Shown: positions 34,140 to 43,531, counted from the first letter of the stretch. The stretch: 64,000 bases of DNA from Rhodococcus rhodnii (GCA_000720375.1 JOAA01000022.1:128268-192267), one strand, 5' to 3'. Numbers and translations are program-made. Notes: generated by a model not told the origin, from the letters alone.

Positions 34140-35933
34140 GTGGCCGAGACAGTTGGCGACTACGTGCTTCAGCGACTGCGCGACTGGGACGTCGAGCACG
34201 TGTTCGCCTATCCGGGAGACGGCATCAACGGGATCGTGGCGGCGTTCGGCAAGGCCGACAACCGGCCGCGCTTCGTGCAGGCCAGGCATGAGGAGATGGC
34301 TGCCTTCCAGGCGGTGGGGTACGCGAAGTTCTCCGGCCGGGTCGGGGTCTGCATGGCCACAAGCGGCCCAGGGGCCATCCATCTGCTGAACGGCCTGTAC
34401 GACGCGAAGCTCGACCATGTGCCGGTGGTCGCCATCGTGGGGCAGACCGCCCGCAGCGCCATGGGTGGCAGCTACCAGCAGGAGGTGGATCTGCAGGTGC
34501 TGTTCAAGGACGTGGCCAGCGAGTATCTGGTCGAGGTCAATGTCGCCGAGCAACTGCCGAACGCGATTGACCGGGCATTTCGGATCGCGCTGGCCGAACG
34601 AGCCCCGACGGCCGTCATCATCCCGTCGGACCTCCAGGAAGAGAAGTACACGCCGCCGAAGCACGCCTTCAAGAACGTGCCTTCCAGTCCGCCCAGTGTG
34701 GTGTGGCCGGACGTACGGCCATCAGATCGGGACATCGCCCGTGCGGCGGAAATACTCAATTCTGGCCAGCGTGTGGCGATTCTGATCGGGCAGGGTGCGC
34801 GGGGCGCGGCGGCCGAGGTACGTGAGGTCGCGGATATCCTCGGTGCCGGGGTGGCCAAGGCACTGCTGGGCAAGGACGTCCTGCCGGACGACCTGCCCTA
34901 TGTGACCGGCGCGATCGGGCTGCTCGGCACCCGGCCCAGTTACGAGCTGATGCGGGACTGCGACACCCTGCTGATTGTCGGGTCGAACTTCCCGTACACG
35001 CAATTCCTCCCTGAATTCGGCCAAGCCAGGGCTGTGCAGATCGACATCGACGGCAGCATGATCGGTATGCGGTATCCGACCGAGGTCAATCTGGTCGGCG
35101 ACGCGCGGGAGACTTTGGCGGCGCTGCTGGGGCAGCTGCACCGCAGAGACGACCGTTCCTGGCGCGACACAGTCGAGGTGAATGTGGCCAGGTGGTGGGA
35201 GACCATGGAGAAACAAGCCATGGTCAGCGCCGAACCGGTCAATCCGATGCGTGTCGTGTGGGAGCTGTCCGCCCGGATCCCGGCGAACGCGATCGTCACG
35301 GCGGATTCCGGTTCCGCGGCGAACTGGTACGCGCGGGACCTGAAGATGCGCGGGGAGATGAGGGGTTCGTTGTCGGGCACCCTCGCCACGATGGGGCCTG
35401 GAGTGCCGTACGCGATCGGAGCCAAGTTCGCGTGCCCGGATCGACCAGTGATCGCACTTGTCGGTGACGGTGCGATGCAGATGAACGGGATGGCCGAACT
35501 GATCACTATCGCCCACTATCAGAAGTTGTGGCAGGACCGGCGTTGCGTAGTCTGTGTCTTCCACAACAACGACCTCAACCAGGTCACGTGGGAACTGCGC
35601 GCGATGGGCGGTGCGCCGAAATTCGAGGAGTCCCAGTCCATCCCGGACCTGCCGTACGCTGAAGTCGCCCGATTGCTGGGTTTTGAGGCTCTCACGATCG
35701 ATGACCCGGACGATCTGGGCGCGGCGTGGGATTGGGCGTTGGCCGCCGATGGGCCGGTGTTGCTCGATGTGCTGTGCGACCCCGAGGTCCCGCCCATCCC
35801 GCCGCACGCGACCTTCGAGCAGGCCCGCTCCGCCGCCGAAGCCGTCCTGAAGGGCGATCCGGAGGCGTGGCACTTGGTCGTGCAGGGCGTCAAGACCAAG
35901 ATCCAAGAGGCGCTCCCGCATCGAGGACGTTGA
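34140..35933 (+). CDS. ThDP-dependent enzyme, pyruvate oxidase/acetolactate synthase-like
   Basis: A 597-residue cytoplasmic enzyme. The catalytic Glu lies in QARHEEMAAFQAVGYAKF, the central domain is 190-330, and the ThDP site is VGDGAMQMNGMAELITIA followed by the metal ligand in FHNNDLNQVTWE (GDG-x-NN motif). Overall order matches PoxB-type pyruvate oxidases and related enzymes that decarboxylate 2-oxo acids; FAD use cannot be judged. Start GTG 34140 with AAAGGG upstream. An enolase-superfamily gene follows after 1 nt, so the two share a pathway or operon. Confidence 0.85.
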   Translation: MAETVGDYVLQRLRDWDVEHVFAYPGDGINGIVAAFGKADNRPRFVQARHEEMAAFQAVGYAKFSGRVGVCMATSGPGAIHLLNGLYDAKLDHVPVVAIVGQTARSAMGGSYQQEVDLQVLFKDVASEYLVEVNVAEQLPNAIDRAFRIALAERAPTAVIIPSDLQEEKYTPPKHAFKNVPSSPPSVVWPDVRPSDRDIARAAEILNSGQRVAILIGQGARGAAAEVREVADILGAGVAKALLGKDVLPDDLPYVTGAIGLLGTRPSYELMRDCDTLLIVGSNFPYTQFLPEFGQARAVQIDIDGSMIGMRYPTEVNLVGDARETLAALLGQLHRRDDRSWRDTVEVNVARWWETMEKQAMVSAEPVNPMRVVWELSARIPANAIVTADSGSAANWYARDLKMRGEMRGSLSGTLATMGPGVPYAIGAKFACPDRPVIALVGDGAMQMNGMAELITIAHYQKLWQDRRCVVCVFHNNDLNQVTWELRAMGGAPKFEESQSIPDLPYAEVARLLGFEALTIDDPDDLGAAWDWALAADGPVLLDVLCDPEVPPIPPHATFEQARSAAEAVLKGDPEAWHLVVQGVKTKIQEALPHRGR

Positions 35934-35934
35934 G

Positions 35935-37041
35935 ATGACCTGGTTCGATACGCCGGTCGACGCCGTCGAGGCTGCGGCGTACCGCGTGCCGGTGCCGGTT
36001 GGAGAGGCAGACGGCACACTGCAATGGGACGGAACGACAATCGTCGTGGTCCACGTCTGTGCAGGAGAGATGAGAGGGCTCGGCTGGACGTATGCGGATC
36101 GGGCGTGTGTGAGCCTGATCCAGGGCATTCTCGGCGACGCCGTGCGACGGACCGGCACACTCCAACCACAGGCGAACTGGCACGCCATGCAGCGCGCAAT
36201 CCGCAACTTGGGCCGGCCTGGGCTGGTGTCCTGTGCGATGTCAGCCTTGGACACAGCGCTGTGGGACCTTTCGGCGCGACTCGCTGGTCTGCCGTTGAGC
36301 CGGCTGCTTGGACAGGTGCGCGACGAGGTCGACGTGTACGGCAGCGGCGGTTTCACCACCCTCGCCAACTCCGAGCTGCAGGCGCAGATCGAGGACTGGG
36401 CCCACGAGAAGCGCATCCCACGGGTCAAGATCAAGGTTGGTGAGTCGTGGGGTAGCCGGACGAACCGAGACCTTTCCCGTGTCGAGTTCACCAGGAAAGT
36501 GGCGGGCGACGACGTCGACGTCTATGTGGACGCTAATGGCGCCTACTCCGTCGGTCAGGCGTCGCGAATGGCGCGACGCCTGACCGAGTGGAACGTCTCC
36601 TGGTTCGAGGAACCAGTGTCCAGCGACGATTTGTCTGGCTTGGCGCGGATTCGTGGTGTCGCGGACGCCGATGTCGCGGCGGGCGAATATGGCTACGACC
36701 TGGTCTACTTCGAACAGATGCTGGCGGCGGAAGCCGTGGACTGTTTGCAAGTGGATGTAACGCGGTGTGGCGGATACACCGAATGGCTGCGCGTCGCGGC
36801 GTTGGCCGCAGCGCGGAACATCGAAGTCTCGGCGCATTGCGCGCCGAACCTGTCCACCCCAGTCGCGGTCGCGACGCCGAACTTCCGGCACATCGAATGG
36901 TTCATTGACCATGACCGGATCGAGTCGGAGTTCTTCGACGGAGCCACGACACCACTGGGTGGGGTCGTGGCTCCGGCTGCGGGCCTAGGTCACGGTATGA
37001 CGTTGCGAGAGGTCGATGCGCGGCGCTACCGCGTGGCGTGA
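35935..37041 (+). CDS. Enolase-superfamily enzyme (mandelate racemase group)
   Basis: A 368-residue enzyme. Catalytic residues of the mandelate racemase group are visible: KIKVG (base Lys), VDANGAYS (Asp metal ligand), SWFEEPVS (Glu ligand), AAGEYG (Glu ligand) and EVSAHCAP (base His). Reaction is probably dehydration or racemisation of a sugar acid; the exact substrate is unknown. Start ATG 35935 follows GAGGACG. Co-transcribed with the ThDP enzyme. Its end overlaps the convergent FAD/Fe-S gene by 16 nt. A long hairpin at 36940-36974 lies inside its coding region. Confidence 0.88.
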   Translation: MTWFDTPVDAVEAAAYRVPVPVGEADGTLQWDGTTIVVVHVCAGEMRGLGWTYADRACVSLIQGILGDAVRRTGTLQPQANWHAMQRAIRNLGRPGLVSCAMSALDTALWDLSARLAGLPLSRLLGQVRDEVDVYGSGGFTTLANSELQAQIEDWAHEKRIPRVKIKVGESWGSRTNRDLSRVEFTRKVAGDDVDVYVDANGAYSVGQASRMARRLTEWNVSWFEEPVSSDDLSGLARIRGVADADVAAGEYGYDLVYFEQMLAAEAVDCLQVDVTRCGGYTEWLRVAALAAARNIEVSAHCAPNLSTPVAVATPNFRHIEWFIDHDRIESEFFDGATTPLGGVVAPAAGLGHGMTLREVDARRYRVA

Positions 37042-39953
37042 CCCTGCTCGGCGAGCGTGAGCAATTCGGCAAGGTGCATCGCGTGTCGGCCGGTGCCACC
37101 TTGTTCGATCTGTGTGCGGCAGCTGAATCCGTCCGCGAGCACCAGCGTATCCGCGGAGGCTGTTCGTACGGCTGGAAGCAGTTCGCGTTCCGCGCATGCC
37201 ATGGACACGGCGTAGTGGCCACGCTCGAAGCCGAAGTTCCCGGCCAGCCCGCAGCATCCTGAATCGAGTACGGAGACGTCGATCCCGGCGCGTCGCATCA
37301 CTTGCAGATCCGTCTGAAAACCCATGATCGCATGGTGATGGCAATGCTTCTGGGCTATGGCCTTCCGGTCGGCTCTGAGCGGACGCCAGTAGTTCGGCGC
37401 GTGATGCAGCAACGCTTCGGCGAGTGTCACAAACTGTTGTCGAAGTCGCTGGAGGTCAAGGTCCTCAGGCATCAGTTCAGTGGCATCGGCTCGGAACACC
37501 GCGGTGCAGGAGGGTTCCAGCCCGACGATCAATGAACCTGCGTCAAGCCAAGGCCGTAGTCTGTCGGCGGTTCGGCGGAGCATTCGCTTCGCCGTCGCCA
37601 GTTGACCGGTGGAGATCCACGTCAGTCCACAGCAGAGGGCTTCGGTTGGCACTGCGACTCTGAAGCCGGCCGACTCCAGCACGGATACCGCTGCACGGCC
37701 GACGTGCGGGTGGAAGTAGTTGATGAACGTGTCCGGCCAGATCACCGCGGTGTGTGCATCGGGCTGAGGATTGTGGTGAGTGCGCTGCCACCACGCTTGG
37801 AAGGTCTCGCGGGCGAAACGTGGTGCTTCGCGCTCAACAGCCACACCCGCGAGACGTTTTCCGGCGGTGGCAAGGCCGGGAGCGTGGAGAACGGCGTTGG
37901 CCAGCCTTGGTATGCGCGACGCGGCCCTGGCCGCCATCGGCAGCCAGCCGAGAGCGTAGTGGGACATCGGCCGGATTCGCCGCTTATAGTGTTGTGCGAG
38001 GAACTCAGCCTTGTACGTGGCCATGTCGACGCCGACCGGGCAATCGCTCTTGCAGGCTTTGCACGCCAGGCACAGGTCCAACGCGTCGCGGACAGCGGTT
38101 GATCGCCACCCGTCGTGGATCGGCGAGTCGTCGTGCCCTTGCAGCATCTCGAACAGCAGCCGTGCCCGGCCTCGCGTCGAGTGCTCCTCCTCCCCAGTCA
38201 CCTGATAGGACGGGCACATCACCCCGTGTTCGGGATCCTGCCTGCGGCACTGTCCGACGCCCACACATCGCAGAACCGCCCGGTTGAAGCTGTGATCATC
38301 CTCTGGGTACTGGAAGTGGGTGTCGTTCGGTTTCGGCCGCCAGTCTGCGCCGAGACGAAGGTTCTGGTCTACTCGGTACGGTGCGACCACCTTGCCGGGA
38401 TTCATCCGGTTGTCCGGGTCGAACAGGGCTTTGAGTTCGCCGAACGCCTGGACGAGTTCGGAGCCGAACATCCGGACGAGCAACTGTCCGCGGGCCTGGC
38501 CATCGCCGTGCTCGCCAGACAGCGAACCACCGTACGAACTGACAAGGTCTGCCGCGTGCTCCACGAACAGTCGAAACGCCCGCACGCCGGAGGCCGTCTG
38601 CAGCCGGAACGGGATGCGCACGTGCACGCAGCCCTGACCGAAGTGCCCGTACAGCGATGGGGTATCCAGATCGAACTGGTCGAACAACTTCCTCAGGTCA
38701 CGCAGATAATCACCGAGTCGTTCCGGTGCCACCGCCGAGTCTTCCCAGCCGGGCCAGCAGTCGTCCATTCCAGGAGCACGAGCGGTGGCGCCCAGGCCGG
38801 ATTCCCTTGCCTGCAAAAGGGCCTGCTGTTCCTCGGCGGTGGTGGCTACCACGACGTCGTCATCTCGCTCGTTCTTGCCCAACGCGTAGAGCAGGCTTTC
38901 GGCACGCTCGACGGCGTCGTCAACGTCCTTGCCACCAAACTGTACGAGCAACCATCCTCGGCCCGCGGGAAGCATCTCGGCGGAGTCGACATGCAGTTGT
39001 TTCTTGCGCATGAACTCGACCAACCGATCGTCGAGTGCTTCGAGTTGCACCGGTTCGGCGGCATCGAGAATGCCGGGCACAGCATCGGCAGCGGTGGCGA
39101 TGTCCGTATAGCCGAGAACAACCATCGCCTTGTGCTCGACCACGGGGACGAGATCAAGCTCCGCGCGCAGTACCGTGGCCAAGGTTCCTTCGCTGCCAAC
39201 GAGCAGCTTCGCCACATCGAAGTCCTGCTCCGGCAGCAGGGAGTCGAGGTTGTAACCCGAGACGCGGCGTGGAATGTCCGGAAACCGATTCCGGATCAGG
39301 TCGGCATACCGATCACGGATCGATTCGAGGCCTTCGTACAGGTCCGCAAGTGGTCCACCGTGCTTGACGAGATCGGCTCGCTGTTCGTCCTCGGTCGCGC
39401 CGACCCAGCATCGGAGGCCTTGGTAAGTGAGGATTTCCAGGCGGCGGACGTTGTCGACGGTCTTGCCGGTTCGCTGTGCCGTCGCACCACACGAGTTGTT
39501 GCCGATCATTCCCCCGATGGCGCAATGGCTGTGGGTGGACGGGCGTGGACCGAACTCGAGGCCGTGGTCAGTGAGCTGCCGGTTGAGCTCGTCGAGCACA
39601 ATGCCCGGCTCCACCACGCAGGTCCGCTCTTCAGGATCGACCGAGATGAGCTTGTCGCAGTACTTGGTCCAGTCGATCACGACCGCGACGTTGGTGCATT
39701 CGCCAGCGAGGCTGGTGCCTCCGCCGCGGGACACCACCGGTGCGTCGTGCTCGCGACAGACCGCGACGGCTGTGGCGGCGGCATCGATCGATCGCGGAAT
39801 GACCACTCCGATGGGAACTTGGCGGTAGTTGGAGCCGTCAGTGGCATAAGCACCGCGTGAACCTGGATCGAAACGCACCTCGCCGTCGACGCGATCGCGC
39901 AACGCGGCTTCCAGTGCTTCGACATCCACGCGCGGCAAGATCGACGTGCTCAC
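37026..39953 (-). CDS. Fused FAD- and Fe-S-binding dehydrogenase (D-lactate/glycolate type)
   Basis: A 975-residue fusion of GlcD- and GlcF-like parts. FAD-binding PCMH domain (about 40-270) with VVSRGGGTSLAGECTN and HSHCAIGGMIGNNSCG; FAD-linked oxidase C-terminal domain to about 530, with YGHFGQGCVHVRI; two 4Fe-4S sets (CVGVGQCRRQD... and CLACKACKSDCPVG); two CCG domains (CCGLTWISTG, CCGLAGNFGFE). It would oxidise D-lactate or a related 2-hydroxy acid and feed the quinone pool. Starts 20 nt after the HtrA-like gene on the same strand, so both likely depend on box o. Confidence 0.92.
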   Translation of the reverse strand: MSTSILPRVDVEALEAALRDRVDGEVRFDPGSRGAYATDGSNYRQVPIGVVIPRSIDAAATAVAVCREHDAPVVSRGGGTSLAGECTNVAVVIDWTKYCDKLISVDPEERTCVVEPGIVLDELNRQLTDHGLEFGPRPSTHSHCAIGGMIGNNSCGATAQRTGKTVDNVRRLEILTYQGLRCWVGATEDEQRADLVKHGGPLADLYEGLESIRDRYADLIRNRFPDIPRRVSGYNLDSLLPEQDFDVAKLLVGSEGTLATVLRAELDLVPVVEHKAMVVLGYTDIATAADAVPGILDAAEPVQLEALDDRLVEFMRKKQLHVDSAEMLPAGRGWLLVQFGGKDVDDAVERAESLLYALGKNERDDDVVVATTAEEQQALLQARESGLGATARAPGMDDCWPGWEDSAVAPERLGDYLRDLRKLFDQFDLDTPSLYGHFGQGCVHVRIPFRLQTASGVRAFRLFVEHAADLVSSYGGSLSGEHGDGQARGQLLVRMFGSELVQAFGELKALFDPDNRMNPGKVVAPYRVDQNLRLGADWRPKPNDTHFQYPEDDHSFNRAVLRCVGVGQCRRQDPEHGVMCPSYQVTGEEEHSTRGRARLLFEMLQGHDDSPIHDGWRSTAVRDALDLCLACKACKSDCPVGVDMATYKAEFLAQHYKRRIRPMSHYALGWLPMAARAASRIPRLANAVLHAPGLATAGKRLAGVAVEREAPRFARETFQAWWQRTHHNPQPDAHTAVIWPDTFINYFHPHVGRAAVSVLESAGFRVAVPTEALCCGLTWISTGQLATAKRMLRRTADRLRPWLDAGSLIVGLEPSCTAVFRADATELMPEDLDLQRLRQQFVTLAEALLHHAPNYWRPLRADRKAIAQKHCHHHAIMGFQTDLQVMRRAGIDVSVLDSGCCGLAGNFGFERGHYAVSMACAERELLPAVRTASADTLVLADGFSCRTQIEQGGTGRHAMHLAELLTLAEQGHATR

Positions 39954-39973
39954 AGATTCTCCTTCACGTTGGT

Positions 39974-40981
39974 TCAGCTACTGCGTGACCCGATCGTCAC
40001 GTCCACCTGCTGCCGCTCGCCCCCGCGGACGTAAGTCAGGTGGAGCCGTTGACCGGGTTCGGTCTGTCGCAATACGGTGAGCAGCCCGCCGACATCTCGC
40101 ACTTCCGAACCGGCCAGTGTCACGATCACGTCACCAGGGGCAAGACCCGCGGTGCTTGCTGGGCCACCGGGGTCTACATCAAGCACCAACGCGCCGTGCT
40201 GGACTTGCACACCCAGTTGCCGCCGAATCGAATCGGTGAGCGGGCCTACGGAAACACCGAGGTAAGGGTGTTCGGCGGTGCCGTCCGCGAGGAGCTGATC
40301 AGCAACGTCAAGGACTGTGGCGGCGGGGATGGCGAAGCCTAGCGACACGGCACCGGTGTCAGGTGGCAGGTAAGCCTCGTTGATGCCTACGACTTTGCCG
40401 GTGGCGTCGAGCAGTGCGCCGCCGGAGTTCCCTGGCGAGATCGGTGCGTCGGTTTGGATGAGGTCGACAAGGGACTGGGTTTGCGCCGCCGCGCCGGGAA
40501 TCCTCCGATGCAGACCGGAGATGATGCCGGCGGTGACCGAGTTCTGGAAGCCAAGGGGACTGCCGATGGCGATGGCGGGCTCGCCGGGATTCGGCAGGTC
40601 AGGGCGGAACTCAGGAACGGGAAGGTTCTTGCGCTCGGTCCGGACCACCGCGAGATCTGTCACCACGTCACTCGCTTGGACTGCTCCCGGCGACCGGGTG
40701 CCGTCGGCGTACGCGATTACTACATCACGACTCTGACCCACCACATGTGCGTTGGTCACCACCACATCGGGTCGTAGGACGACGCCACTGCCCAGCCCGT
40801 CGGACGCCTGAATAGTCACGACGCTGGGACCAACCCGCTCTACGAGCTGAGCGTAGCCTCCTCGGTCGGCGACTGGCGCGGAACTCGTCGCTCGGGGTTG
40901 AGGGGGTGTCTTAATAGTGCATCCGGACAGCAGTAACGCGAAGGTCGTCAGTGCGACACCGATACGCTTGTAGTGGGCCAT
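39974..40981 (-). CDS. HtrA/DegP-like serine protease, lipoprotein, with PDZ domain
   Basis: A 335-residue exported protease. The signal peptide ends in lipobox LLSGC (Cys21). Trypsin-like domain: His in VVVTNAHVVG, Asp in ASDVVTDLAVVR, Ser in SPGNSGGALLD. A PDZ domain follows (about 230-325: EHPYLGVSVGPL, GPASTAGLAPGDVIV). Such proteases degrade misfolded envelope proteins under stress. The chosen start, ATG 40981, gives the signal peptide directly. Box o is 38-58 nt upstream. The dehydrogenase gene lies 20 nt downstream. Confidence 0.93.
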   Translation of the reverse strand: MAHYKRIGVALTTFALLLSGCTIKTPPQPRATSSAPVADRGGYAQLVERVGPSVVTIQASDGLGSGVVLRPDVVVTNAHVVGQSRDVVIAYADGTRSPGAVQASDVVTDLAVVRTERKNLPVPEFRPDLPNPGEPAIAIGSPLGFQNSVTAGIISGLHRRIPGAAAQTQSLVDLIQTDAPISPGNSGGALLDATGKVVGINEAYLPPDTGAVSLGFAIPAATVLDVADQLLADGTAEHPYLGVSVGPLTDSIRRQLGVQVQHGALVLDVDPGGPASTAGLAPGDVIVTLAGSEVRDVGGLLTVLRQTEPGQRLHLTYVRGGERQQVDVTIGSRSS

Positions 40982-41019
40982 GGAATGGATGTACCCACGC
41001 GACGGACGTACACACTAAT

Positions 41020-41039
41020 TTGCATACAGCAAAGGTTGC
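41020..41039. promoter_or_regulatory. Recurrent box, copy o (before htrA-like gene)
   Basis: TTGC, ATACA, then GCAAAGGTTGC (41029-41039), full match to TTGC-N5-GCAA-N3-TTGC, directly upstream of the HtrA-like gene. Confidence 0.65.
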
Positions 41040-41058
41040 GTTGAGCGGCTAACAAAGG

Positions 41059-41100
41059 GCTTGGTGGGTGTGCCGAGGGGGAGGCGCACACCCACCAAGC
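41059..41100. terminator. Strong hairpin, likely terminator
   Basis: Perfect 15-bp arms GCTTGGTGGGTGTGC (41059-41073) and GCACACCCACCAAGC (41086-41100) around a 12-nt loop. It lies between the DPLRD paralog B gene and box o on the minus strand, where a terminator would separate that unit from htrA. No clear U-run follows, as is common in actinobacteria. Confidence 0.7.
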
Positions 41101-41283
41101 GATGCAAATCGTAGTCCAGTGCGTGAGCTGGTCAATGCTCATGGGGATCGAGCTGCGTCATCGAAGGCGCAGTTCGACTCAGTCTTCGCGATGCGCCTAC
41201 GGGGCCGCACGCGGACTGATCTTCCCTGCGGTCGCGATCGCCCTGCTGCCGCACCCGCGCCGCCAGCGGCGACCCAGCATGTC

Positions 41284-41694
41284 TCACGACCCGAACGACG
41301 GCGACCGAAAGACCGGACTGGTGGCCTGGTGGTACAAGGTTCCAGGTGGACAGGACACAGCGTGCTGACCGGCCTCGGTAGGACGCCAGCTGGCAGGAGC
41401 GGCTCGACCTTGGCGCACGAATGAGGACCTCTGGCATGTCTGGATCTGAGATGGCTGACGAGAGCGGGTGACCTGCACGAGCAGCGTGGGGTCTTTGGCG
41501 TTACTCGCGTTGAGTCGGAGCGCGGATACCCGTGCGATGGAGCCATCCGGCAGTTCGATCATTGAACCCACCGGAAGCGCGACCGCTCCAGTCAGACGTA
41601 GTAGGACTTTGTCACGCAGCGGGTCGACCACGAAGGTGGTGATGTCGGCGGGCGTGCCGGTATCCGTTGGCGCGCATGATGAAGGTGTGTCCAT
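41284..41694 (-). CDS. DPLRD-family small protein, paralog B
   Basis: A 136-residue protein whose first 80 residues match the family: ADITTFVVDPLRDKVLLRL, then GAVALPVGSMIELPDG, VSALRLNAS and VQVTRS. The last 55 residues (from RQPSQIQTC on) are Ser/Arg/Pro-rich and look like read-through of the original stop, so the C-terminus may be extended by mutation. Start ATG 41694 with AAGGA upstream. The leader element found before paralog A is absent; instead GATAGTTGCCGATT lies 20-35 nt upstream, a partial recurrent-box half. Function unknown. Confidence 0.6.
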   Translation of the reverse strand: MDTPSSCAPTDTGTPADITTFVVDPLRDKVLLRLTGAVALPVGSMIELPDGSIARVSALRLNASNAKDPTLLVQVTRSRQPSQIQTCQRSSFVRQGRAAPASWRPTEAGQHAVSCPPGTLYHQATSPVFRSPSFGS

Positions 41695-41951
41695 CGATGG
41701 CGATCCTTGGGTTGATAGTTGCCGATTACTTTCGTTGACGGAAGTTTCCCGAGCGCTGTGGGCTCAACTCTGGTGGCGTTGGCGAGATTCGGTACCTCTG
41801 CGGTGTAGCCCTCAGGTCGTGTGGCCGTAGCGCAGGTTCGGGATCGTTCATGCAATTCGAGCATCGGCGAGGCCGATGAAGAACCGGCGGGTCACAAAGT
41901 CTGCTGTACGCCCAGAAGGTTGTCTATGCAGGACTGAAGGATTGGTGGATG

Positions 41952-42173
41952 TCACGCCACGGCTTGGTAAAGGAGCACCAGGATACTGCACGGACCGGCG
42001 ATGACTGTGACACCCATCGCGCCATAGAACGGCTTGTCCTTGACAAACATTCCAACTAGCAATGCGATTGCGGTCGCGATCGAGACGATCAGCAGCGTCA
42101 GCACAACGACAAACACGGGGTAGTCCTTCGAGAGAGTCGGGCAGTGTCGAGATCTGTGATGGCTCACTTGCAT
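41952..42173 (-). CDS. Small two-span membrane protein
   Basis: A 73-residue protein if started at ATG 42173 (MQVSHHRSRHCPTLSK). Two spans: YPVFVVVLTLLIVSIATAI and GAMGVTVIAGPCSILVLLY, separated by VKDKPFY. The longer frame to 42218 would pass through a terminator-like hairpin (42207-42243), so I reject it. No family recognised. It lies in a stretch of small, poorly conserved genes with no clear operon partner. Confidence 0.5.
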   Translation of the reverse strand: MQVSHHRSRHCPTLSKDYPVFVVVLTLLIVSIATAIALLVGMFVKDKPFYGAMGVTVIAGPCSILVLLYQAVA

Positions 42174-42206
42174 CACGGCGGGTGGACGGAGGTACGCTGA
42201 ACCATT

Positions 42207-42243
42207 GGGCCCATACACGAATCAGTGGTTCGCGTGTGGGCCC
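42207..42243. terminator. Hairpin, likely terminator of the secreted-protein gene
   Basis: Arms GGGCCCATACACG and CGTGTGGGCCC pair with a two-base bulge around a loop of 13 nt. It lies about 65 nt beyond the stop of the gene 42309-42698 (minus strand). Confidence 0.6.
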
Positions 42244-42308
42244 GCAGCGGCCATTTATCAACCCGTGCTACGGGTGCGGCATTGACAGTCGCCTGTGGAC
42301 TGTTCAGT

Positions 42309-42698
42309 TCAGGCGTGCGGTGGTGCTCGACTCGACTGTGGTGTCAGTGTTGGGCCAGCCATTGCATGGCTGGTGACGTCGGCGATCTGCGACTCGCCAT
42401 GCGGCGTGCGCTCGCGATTTGTGGGTGGCCATACGATCCACGACGTATCTGTCAGGGGTGTGGTCGACGTGTGCGCTGTCGACACCGATCCACGTGGCCG
42501 GTTGTGTAGCACGCCATAGTCGGGCAGCGCGGCTGCGACAGATGTCTTGATCGTTGACGCTCGATGCTGCTCCGCGTGGTGACCATTGGCGGCGGACGCT
42601 GCAGGCACGTGCACTCCGGCCAGCACCAGCAACAGGGCGAGCAGGAGCACGAACCGGCCCGCTCTTCCCGCTACCTGCATCCGCTCGGTTCTCCTCAC
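42309..42698 (-). CDS. Small secreted protein of unknown function
   Basis: A 129-residue protein with a clear signal peptide: basic start, hydrophobic core FVLLLALLLVLAGV, and a cleavage site after AASA (about residue 36). The mature part is Ser/Thr/Pro-rich with several His residues and no recognisable domain; no cysteines. The frame in the other register (42304-42723) lacks a signal sequence and is a shadow. Low complexity suggests a disordered exported protein. Confidence 0.45.
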   Translation of the reverse strand: MRRTERMQVAGRAGRFVLLLALLLVLAGVHVPAASAANGHHAEQHRASTIKTSVAAALPDYGVLHNRPRGSVSTAHTSTTPLTDTSWIVWPPTNRERTPHGESQIADVTSHAMAGPTLTPQSSRAPPHA

Positions 42699-42867
42699 CT
42701 GCGCACTCTTCGAGAGTCTGCATAGCCTACCTGTAGGGACAATAGCCTCTGCACGACTTGGTCCCGTGCAGGGAGCGATCTGGGGAGCGATCGCATTGGG
42801 CTGTGAAGTGGTCGGGACGTGATTCGGATTGGACTAAATAGATTTGTTTGTCCCGTATGGTGACCTC

Positions 42868-43341
42868 ATGGACGTTGAGGTCACGCCGTTGCCGGGGATT
42901 GGGACTCGTCAGGACTTCGCTGTCCGCTCCGGTCGGCGGATCGGTGTGATCGCCCATCGGGACGGCGGGTTCGACCTGATCGTGTCCAAACAGGATGACC
43001 CAGACGCGGGTGTCACATCCATACCGCTGTCTCCAGAGGAGGCCGCTACGCTGGCGGGCTTGCTGGGTGCGCCGCAACTGGTGTCGCAGCTAAGCGAGCA
43101 GCATCGTGACGTTGGCAGTGTCAGCACCCAGCAGTTGCCGGTTACTGCGTTTACCAACCGTGCGCTGGGTGATACGGCGCTGCGTACCCGCACAGGCGCG
43201 TCGATTGTCGCGGTCGTGCGTGCAGGGGTGGCGCATGCGTCGCCCGGCCCTGAGTTCCTGTTCCAGAACGGCGATCTTGCGGTTGTAGTCGGTACAGCGG
43301 CGGGACTCGACGTAGCAGCAAAGATTCTGACGGACGGTTGA
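42868..43341 (+). CDS. Cation:proton antiporter regulatory subunit (TrkA-C/KhtT-like), orphan
   Basis: A 157-residue soluble protein. VEVTPLPGIGTRQDFAVRSG and IGVIAHRDGGFDLIV form the N-terminal domain of KhtT-like regulators; residues 75-155 are a TrkA-C (RCK-C) domain with LRTRTGASIVAVVRAGVAHA and GPEFLFQNGDLAVVVGT. Such subunits gate CPA2 K+/H+ antiporters through c-di-AMP or cation binding, and the antiporter gene normally follows. Here no antiporter is found within the window. Start ATG 42868 begins at the conserved motif. Confidence 0.85.
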   Translation: MDVEVTPLPGIGTRQDFAVRSGRRIGVIAHRDGGFDLIVSKQDDPDAGVTSIPLSPEEAATLAGLLGAPQLVSQLSEQHRDVGSVSTQQLPVTAFTNRALGDTALRTRTGASIVAVVRAGVAHASPGPEFLFQNGDLAVVVGTAAGLDVAAKILTDG

Positions 43342-43358
43342 GTCCTACGTGCACACTG

Positions 43359-43478
43359 CTATAGCCCGGGATTCAACTGGGCGCGGTCTCTTTCGACTTG
43401 GAGTTGTTGGGTTGTGTCGCGTGGCGATTCGGCGACCACTATCGGGCGAAGGGCGGTCTGGGCGGCTGCGGTGCGCAC
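43359..43478 (-). CDS. Possible 39-residue ORF behind degenerate leader element L3
   Basis: From GTG 43478, with GGGAG 5 nt upstream, a frame of 39 residues runs to TAG at 43359. It begins VRTAAAQTALRPIVV and is rich in Gln, Arg and Thr; no domain. Its only support is its position: it stands 31 nt behind a degenerate copy of the leader element (43509-43531), as real genes do behind the good copies. The remaining bases between 43342 and 43750 show no other gene. Confidence 0.25.
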   Translation of the reverse strand: MRTAAAQTALRPIVVAESPRDTTQQLQVERDRAQLNPGL

Positions 43479-43508
43479 GGTACTCCCTTAGGGCAAGCGG
43501 TCAGGACA

Positions 43509-43531
43509 GCCGACCAAACTTCCCGGCGTCC
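43509..43531 (-). promoter_or_regulatory. Leader element L3, degenerate
   Basis: Core GCCGGGAAGTTTGGTC on the minus strand; the flanking GGTGT reads GGAC and no convincing TAnnnT hexamer is present at the expected place (TACCGC is closest). Probably a decayed copy. Confidence 0.35.

Noticed and set aside
34722..36491. 589-residue frame antisense to the ThDP and enolase-type genes
   Set aside because: Low-complexity composition and no ribosome site or domain; both sense genes are clearly real.
36940..36974. Long hairpin GGAGCCACGAC...GTCGTGGCTCC as a terminator
   Set aside because: It lies inside the coding region of the enolase-superfamily gene, 67 nt before its stop; I see no reason for termination there.
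38115..39860. 581-residue frame antisense to the FAD/Fe-S dehydrogenase
   Set aside because: It mirrors the codons of the sense gene, which has complete cofactor motifs.
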